The translations under genes and the position numbers were made by a program. The notes beneath the pieces are model-generated. The model saw only the letters and a list, made by a program, of their open reading frames with translations, made no database searches and was not told where the DNA came from. From a virus, in the IMG/VR virus record IMGVR_UViG_3300030101_004030, positions 10,415-56,467 of that record: 46,053 nt of DNA, one strand, 5' to 3'. Positions 45,333 to 46,053 of this stretch are shown here, piece by piece; within the stretch, counting starts at the first letter, position 1, and each line of letters starts with the position of its first letter.

Positions 45333-46053
45333 TTTGTTTTGATTGTTGATTTAAATAATACTCAACAGCTGCTGATGCTTTTTGAGCGGCGCTAGTCAAA
45401 AAAGTAAAATCTTTTTGTAACGCTTTTATCCAACTGTTTAAGTATTGAGCGTGGTTCTCTCTAACTGTCTTGGTCTGATTGAAATGTTGTGACAGCATTA
45501 TTGAACCCAACTCAGCTACTAATTCCTCATAAGCGTAAGATTTTCTAGAGTCGTCCTCAAATTGATTTCCTCTATCTAATCTAGACTTATGTTTAGTTGC
45601 GTGAGTTAATTCATGAAATAGAGTCGCGTAGTAATGCTGAGTCGCATCCGCGTCGCTAGTGTCATGAAATTTTTCTTTTGGTGTCATGTTAATCAAATCT
45701 TTTGACTCTTGATAATAACATCTAGTGTCGTCTTCAAAGATAATCTTAACGCCGGTATCTTTTACAAACTTGTCAATGTTAGCTACAGAGTATTGAGTAT
45801 TTGTTTTATCTTCTACTTTGTAACTCGAATTAGACAAATCAACCTGCGCAACATTGAACACGCTTGCCGCGCTCATTATTGGGCCAGTTAATCTTTCATG
45901 ATCTGCATAATTAACTTGACCTGTGATTATGTTGCCAGTTTTTTTGTCTTTGTACATTGGCGGCTTATAAAAAATGATCGTTGTAGACTCTGAGCCCTTA
46001 GCAACTTGAGCGCCAACCGTTGCCCATTGTTTGTATGTAGCCCAAATATTTTG
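45322..46053 (-). CDS. ardC: ArdC-like antirestriction/zincin protein, 5' end beyond window
   Basis: At least 243 aa; the frame stays open to the right edge. The first visible residues QNIWATYKQWATVGAQVAKG followed by SESTTIIFYKPP are the end of the ArdC N-terminal ssDNA-binding domain. The C-terminal part has the zincin motif TLFHELTHATKHKSRLDRGN (HEXXH) and YAYEELVAELGS. ArdC proteins protect incoming single-stranded plasmid DNA from restriction; in a phage the analogue would be defence evasion. An internal ATG at 45957 is not the true start, since coding clearly continues upstream. Confidence 0.85.
   Translation of the reverse strand, partial: QNIWATYKQWATVGAQVAKGSESTTIIFYKPPMYKDKKTGNIITGQVNYADHERLTGPIMSAASVFNVAQVDLSNSSYKVEDKTNTQYSVANIDKFVKDTGVKIIFEDDTRCYYQESKDLINMTPKEKFHDTSDADATQHYYATLFHELTHATKHKSRLDRGNQFEDDSRKSYAYEELVAELGSIMLSQHFNQTKTVRENHAQYLNSWIKALQKDFTFLTSAAQKASAAVEYYLNQQSKQRAA

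Noticed and set aside
1-46053. Phage-encoded RNA polymerase (autographivirus type)
   Set aside because: No gene with T7-type RNA polymerase motifs is present; promoters look host sigma70-like. It could lie outside the window but this is not supported.

Overview
The window is most of the genome of a low-GC, short-tailed (podovirus-like) lytic marine phage. The virion genes include large internal-virion/ejection-type proteins and head-tail adaptor proteins, with no tail sheath, tail tube or tape measure. The replication genes are a family A DNA polymerase, an archaeo-eukaryotic-type primase, a UvrD-like helicase and a RecB-like exonuclease. Many hypothetical proteins look like those of uncultured Mediterranean-type marine phages and pelagiphages, so an AT-rich marine alphaproteobacterial host is a reasonable guess; this rests on remembered family resemblance, not a search. 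No integrase, phage RNA polymerase, tRNA or CRISPR array was seen. Portal, large terminase and scaffold/protease genes are absent and probably lie beyond the left edge, where the capsid gene is cut. The right edge cuts an ArdC-like gene.

Layout: (1) 1-8765, plus strand: capsid, small virion proteins, head-tail adaptors, then fibre proteins ending in a glycine-rich adhesin. (2) 8769-14381: an AT-rich island with its own sigma70-like promoter, carrying ten overlapping genes. At least nine encode different 2-oxoglutarate/Fe(II) oxygenases. (3) 14416-27344: large hub/stabilisation-type protein, internal-virion proteins, a holin-like gene. (4) 27341-28774, minus strand: SNF2-family helicase, divergent from the early genes. 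(5) 28839-41231, plus strand: primase, helicase, polymerase, a lysis cassette (transmembrane peptides plus M15 peptidase), zinc-ribbon proteins, a ribbon-helix-helix regulator, a LAGLIDADG endonuclease, another 2OG oxygenase and an exonuclease. (6) 41226-41474: a non-coding region bounded by 19-bp inverted repeats and filled with TGTTACA repeats. (7) 41491-46053, mixed strands, mostly minus: small terminase subunit, VRR-type nuclease, small proteins, GC-rich palindromic repeats, terminators, a structured GC-rich non-coding segment, and an ArdC-like antirestriction gene.

The most unusual content is the oxygenase array beside the receptor-binding genes. Its tight translational coupling suggests a coordinated set of protein- or surface-modifying hydroxylases; the substrate is unknown. 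Second is a recurring TAGGAT half-site, palindromic as TAGGATATCCTA, placed against the -10 boxes of several promoters and directly upstream of a ribbon-helix-helix gene, suggesting a phage-encoded regulon. Third are at least six copies of a GC-rich palindromic repeat in the 42.8-45 kb region, one inside the nuclease reading frame. Fourth is the inverted-repeat-bounded TGTTACA cluster, a candidate origin or operator array.

Expression signals are sigma70-like (TTGACA with TATATT or TATAAT), so transcription probably depends on host RNA polymerase throughout. Several promoters sit so close to their start codons that very short leaders are expected.
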